Part shown: piece after piece, positions 61,632 through 64,000 of the stretch
Layout: each line of letters starts with the position of its first letter
How positions within the stretch are numbered: position 1 is the stretch's first letter
Source: Membranipora membranacea
Lineage: Eukaryota > Bryozoa > Gymnolaemata > Cheilostomatida > Membraniporidae
DNA length: 64,000 bases
Assembly: GCA_914767715.1 (NCBI GenBank)
Contig: OU612067.1
Span: forward strand, 13,087,001-13,151,000
Direction: 5' to 3'
The notes under the pieces: generated by a model
What the model saw: only the letters and a program-made list of their open reading frames with translations
What the model was told of the DNA's origin: nothing
Databases searched by the model: none
Made by a program: the position numbers and the translations under genes

Positions 61632-63973
61632 AACCGTTTGGCTCTGCTGTTTTTCATTCTCCGTCAGCGTTCGTTTAAATTAGGGTCACTTTTGCTAAAA
61701 AAAAACATGCCAAACGGCAGCATTGAAAAATTAAATCTCTGTTCGATTCTTATCAAACTCCGACCAGTTCAAGCTCTTATTGGCCTTACTCAAAATCCAG
61801 AATATCGGAATCCTCGGATTAACTGGTGGGTAATAACGCTGACTTGAAATTTCGAAAAATATACCAAGGGAGGGTATCATGCTTTTTTTCGCTCAGATCA
61901 AAAAATAGATTTGCTTCCAACTCACGTCATAAGGAGGAGCAACTCCTGCTGATCCCAAATCTGCAAACCGTTTGGCTCTGCTGCTTTTCATTCTCCGTCA
62001 GCTTTCGTTTTAATCAGGGTCACATTTGCTAAAAAAAAACATGCCAAACGGCAGCATTGAAAAATTAAATCTCTGTTCGATTCTTATCAAACTCCGACCA
62101 GTTCAAGCTCTTATTGGCCTTACTCAAAATCCAGAATATCGGAATCCTCGGATTAACTGGTGGGTAATAACGCTGACTTGAAATTTCGAAAAATATACCA
62201 AGGGAGGGTATCACGCTTTTTTTCGCTCAGATCAAAAAATAGATTTGCTTCCAACTCACCTCATAAGGAGGAGCAACTCCTGCTGATCTCAAATCTGCAA
62301 ACCGTTTGGCTCTGCTGCTTTTCATTCTCCGTCAGCGTTCGTTTTAATTAGGGTCACTTTTGCTAAAAAAAAACATGCCAAACGGCAGCATTGAAAAATT
62401 AAATCTCTGTTCGATTCTTATCAAACTCCGACCAGTTCAAGCTCTTATTGGCCTTACTCAAAATCCGGAATATCGGAATCCTCGGATTAACTGGTGGGTA
62501 ATCACGCTGACTTGAAATTTCGAAAAATATACCAAGGGAGGGTATCACGCTTTTTTTTCGCTCAGATCAAAAAATAGATTTGCTTCCAACTCACCTCATA
62601 AGGAGGAGCAACTCCTGCTGATCTCAAATCTGCAAACCGTTTGGCTCTGCTGCTTTTCATTCTCCGTCAGCGTTCGTTTTAATTAGGGTCACTTTTGCTA
62701 AAAAAAAACATGCCAAACGGCAGCATTGAAAAATTAAATCTCTGTTCGATTCTTATCAAACTCCGACCAGTTCAAGCTCTTATTGGCCTTACTCAAAATC
62801 CAGAATATCGGAATCCTCGGATAAACTGGTGGGTTATAATGCTGACTTGAAATTTCGAAAAATATACCAAGGGAGGGTATCACGCTTTTTTTTCGCTCAG
62901 ATCAAAAAATAGATTTGCTTCCAACTCACCTCATAAGGAGGAGCAACTCCTGCTGATCTCAAATCTGCAAACCGTTTGGCTCTGCTGCTTTTCATTCTCC
63001 GTCAGCGTTCGTTTTAATTAGGGTCACTTTTGCAAAAAAAAACATGCCAAACGGCAGCATTGAAAAATTAAATCTCTGTTCGATTCTTATCAAACTCCGA
63101 CCAGTTCAAGCTCTTATTGGCCTTACTCAAAATCCAGAATATCAGAATCCTCGGATTAACTGGTGGGTAATAACGCTGACTTGAAATTTCGAAAAATATA
63201 CCAAGGGAGGGTATCACGCTTTTTTTTCGCTCAGATCAAAAGATAGATTTGCTTCCAACTCACCTCATAAGGAGGAGCAACTCCTGCTGATCTCAAATCT
63301 GCAAACCGTTTGGCTCTGCTGCTTTTCATTCTCCGTCAGCGTTCGTTTTAATTAGGGTCACTTTTGCTAAAAAAAAACATGCCAAACGGCAGCATTGAAA
63401 AATTAAATCTCTGTTCGATTCTTATTAAACTCCGACCAGTTCAAGCTCTTATTGGCCTTACTCAAAATCCAGAATATCAGAATCCTCGGATTAACTGGTG
63501 GGTAATAACGCTGACTTGAAATTTCGAAAAATATACCAAGGGAGGGTATCACGCTTTTTTTTCTCTCAGATCAAAAAATAGATTTGCTTCCAACTCACCT
63601 CATAAGGAGGAGCAACTCCTGCTGATCTCAAATCTGCAAACCGTTTGGCTCTGCTGCTTTTCATTCTCCGTCAGCGTTCGTTTTAAGTAGGGTCACTTTT
63701 GCTCAAAAAAAACATGCCAAACGGCAGCATTGAAAAATTAAATCTCTGTTTGATTCTTATCAAACTCCGACCAGTTCAAGCTCTTATTGGCCTTACTCAA
63801 AATCCAGAATATCGGAATCCTCGGATTAACTGGTGGGTAATAACGCTGACTTGAAATTTCGAAAAATATACCAAGGGAGGGTATCACGCTTTTTTTTCGC
63901 TCAGATCAAAAAATAGATTTGCTTCCAACTCACCTCATAAGGAGGAGCAACTCCTGCTGATCTCAAATGTGCA
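61632..63973 (+). repeat. Seven-monomer mixed HOR, copy 2 (2342 bp)
   Basis: It repeats 59289-61631 with one clear replacement: the B-type GTTTTATTTAGGG/TGTACG monomer of copy 1 (59958-60292) is a plain consensus monomer here (about 62300-62635). TTTTCTCTCAGATC near 61218 recurs near 63561. Confidence 0.88.
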
Positions 63974-64000
63974 AACCGTTTGGCTCTGCTGTTTTTCATT

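Larger units (their letters stand above)
29343..64000 (+). repeat. Tandem satellite array, right segment (~335 bp monomer)
   Basis: The same monomer, in the same orientation, continues after the LINE fragment for about 103 copies and runs off the window end inside a monomer. The first copy is the back half of the interrupted one: CACCTTATAAGG near 29450, then GTTCAATTC near 29603 and ATATAGCAAGGG near 29721. These are the expected next subtypes of the domain B order. I see no gene. Confidence 0.97.

Noticed and set aside
7-62351. Repeated 61-69 codon reading frames on the + strand, and a few on the - strand, as genes
   Set aside because: They are the same satellite sequence read again and again, opened only from TTG or GTG codons. 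They appear or vanish with single variants and do not continue between monomers, because 334-335 is not a multiple of three. There is no codon or domain signal.
1-64000. CRISPR array
   Set aside because: The regular repeats are ~334 bp satellite monomers with no short repeat/unique spacer layout, and the context is eukaryotic.

Overview
The window lies wholly inside one very large satellite DNA array from a eukaryote, most likely an animal. I see no host gene, tRNA, rRNA, CRISPR array or bacterial feature. The basic unit is an AT-rich monomer of about 334-335 bp, always in the same orientation. About 189 copies fill the window (63.2 kb of repeat divided by the monomer length), and the array runs off both ends. 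I do not recognise the satellite family or the species. The animal guess rests on the single retrotransposon fragment, whose reading frame looks like CR1/L2/Rex1-type LINEs of animals.

The monomers are arranged in higher-order repeats (HORs), traceable through shared variants. Domain A covers about 1-27.4 kb. It has a five-monomer tandem duplication (999-4346, period 1674), a three-copy eleven-monomer HOR (about 3.0-14.2 kb, period 3673), a reshuffled block (14.4-20.4 kb), an imperfect six-monomer pair (20.4-24.4 kb) and a slab of near-consensus monomers with private mutations (24.4-27.4 kb). Domain B covers about 27.4-56.7 kb and uses other monomer subtypes. It has a five-monomer HOR (33.2-38 kb), a nine/ten-monomer HOR (42.9-51.9 kb) and two local three-monomer duplications (38.8-40.8 and 51.9-53.9 kb). 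From about 56.7 kb to the end, A-type and B-type monomers alternate and form new six- and seven-monomer HORs.

The only non-satellite DNA is a 758 bp insertion at 28585-29342. It is a 5'-truncated LINE with the last ~200 codons of its reverse-transcriptase ORF plus a 150 bp 3' tail containing AATAAA. It splits one B-type monomer, and the order of monomer subtypes continues unbroken across it.

Each monomer carries several short dyads, and one of them shows a linked base-pair-preserving double substitution in 12 monomers. Each monomer also contains an ATG-started 46-codon frame, which I do not call as a gene. The array's likely roles (centromeric, pericentromeric or other heterochromatin) are inference only.
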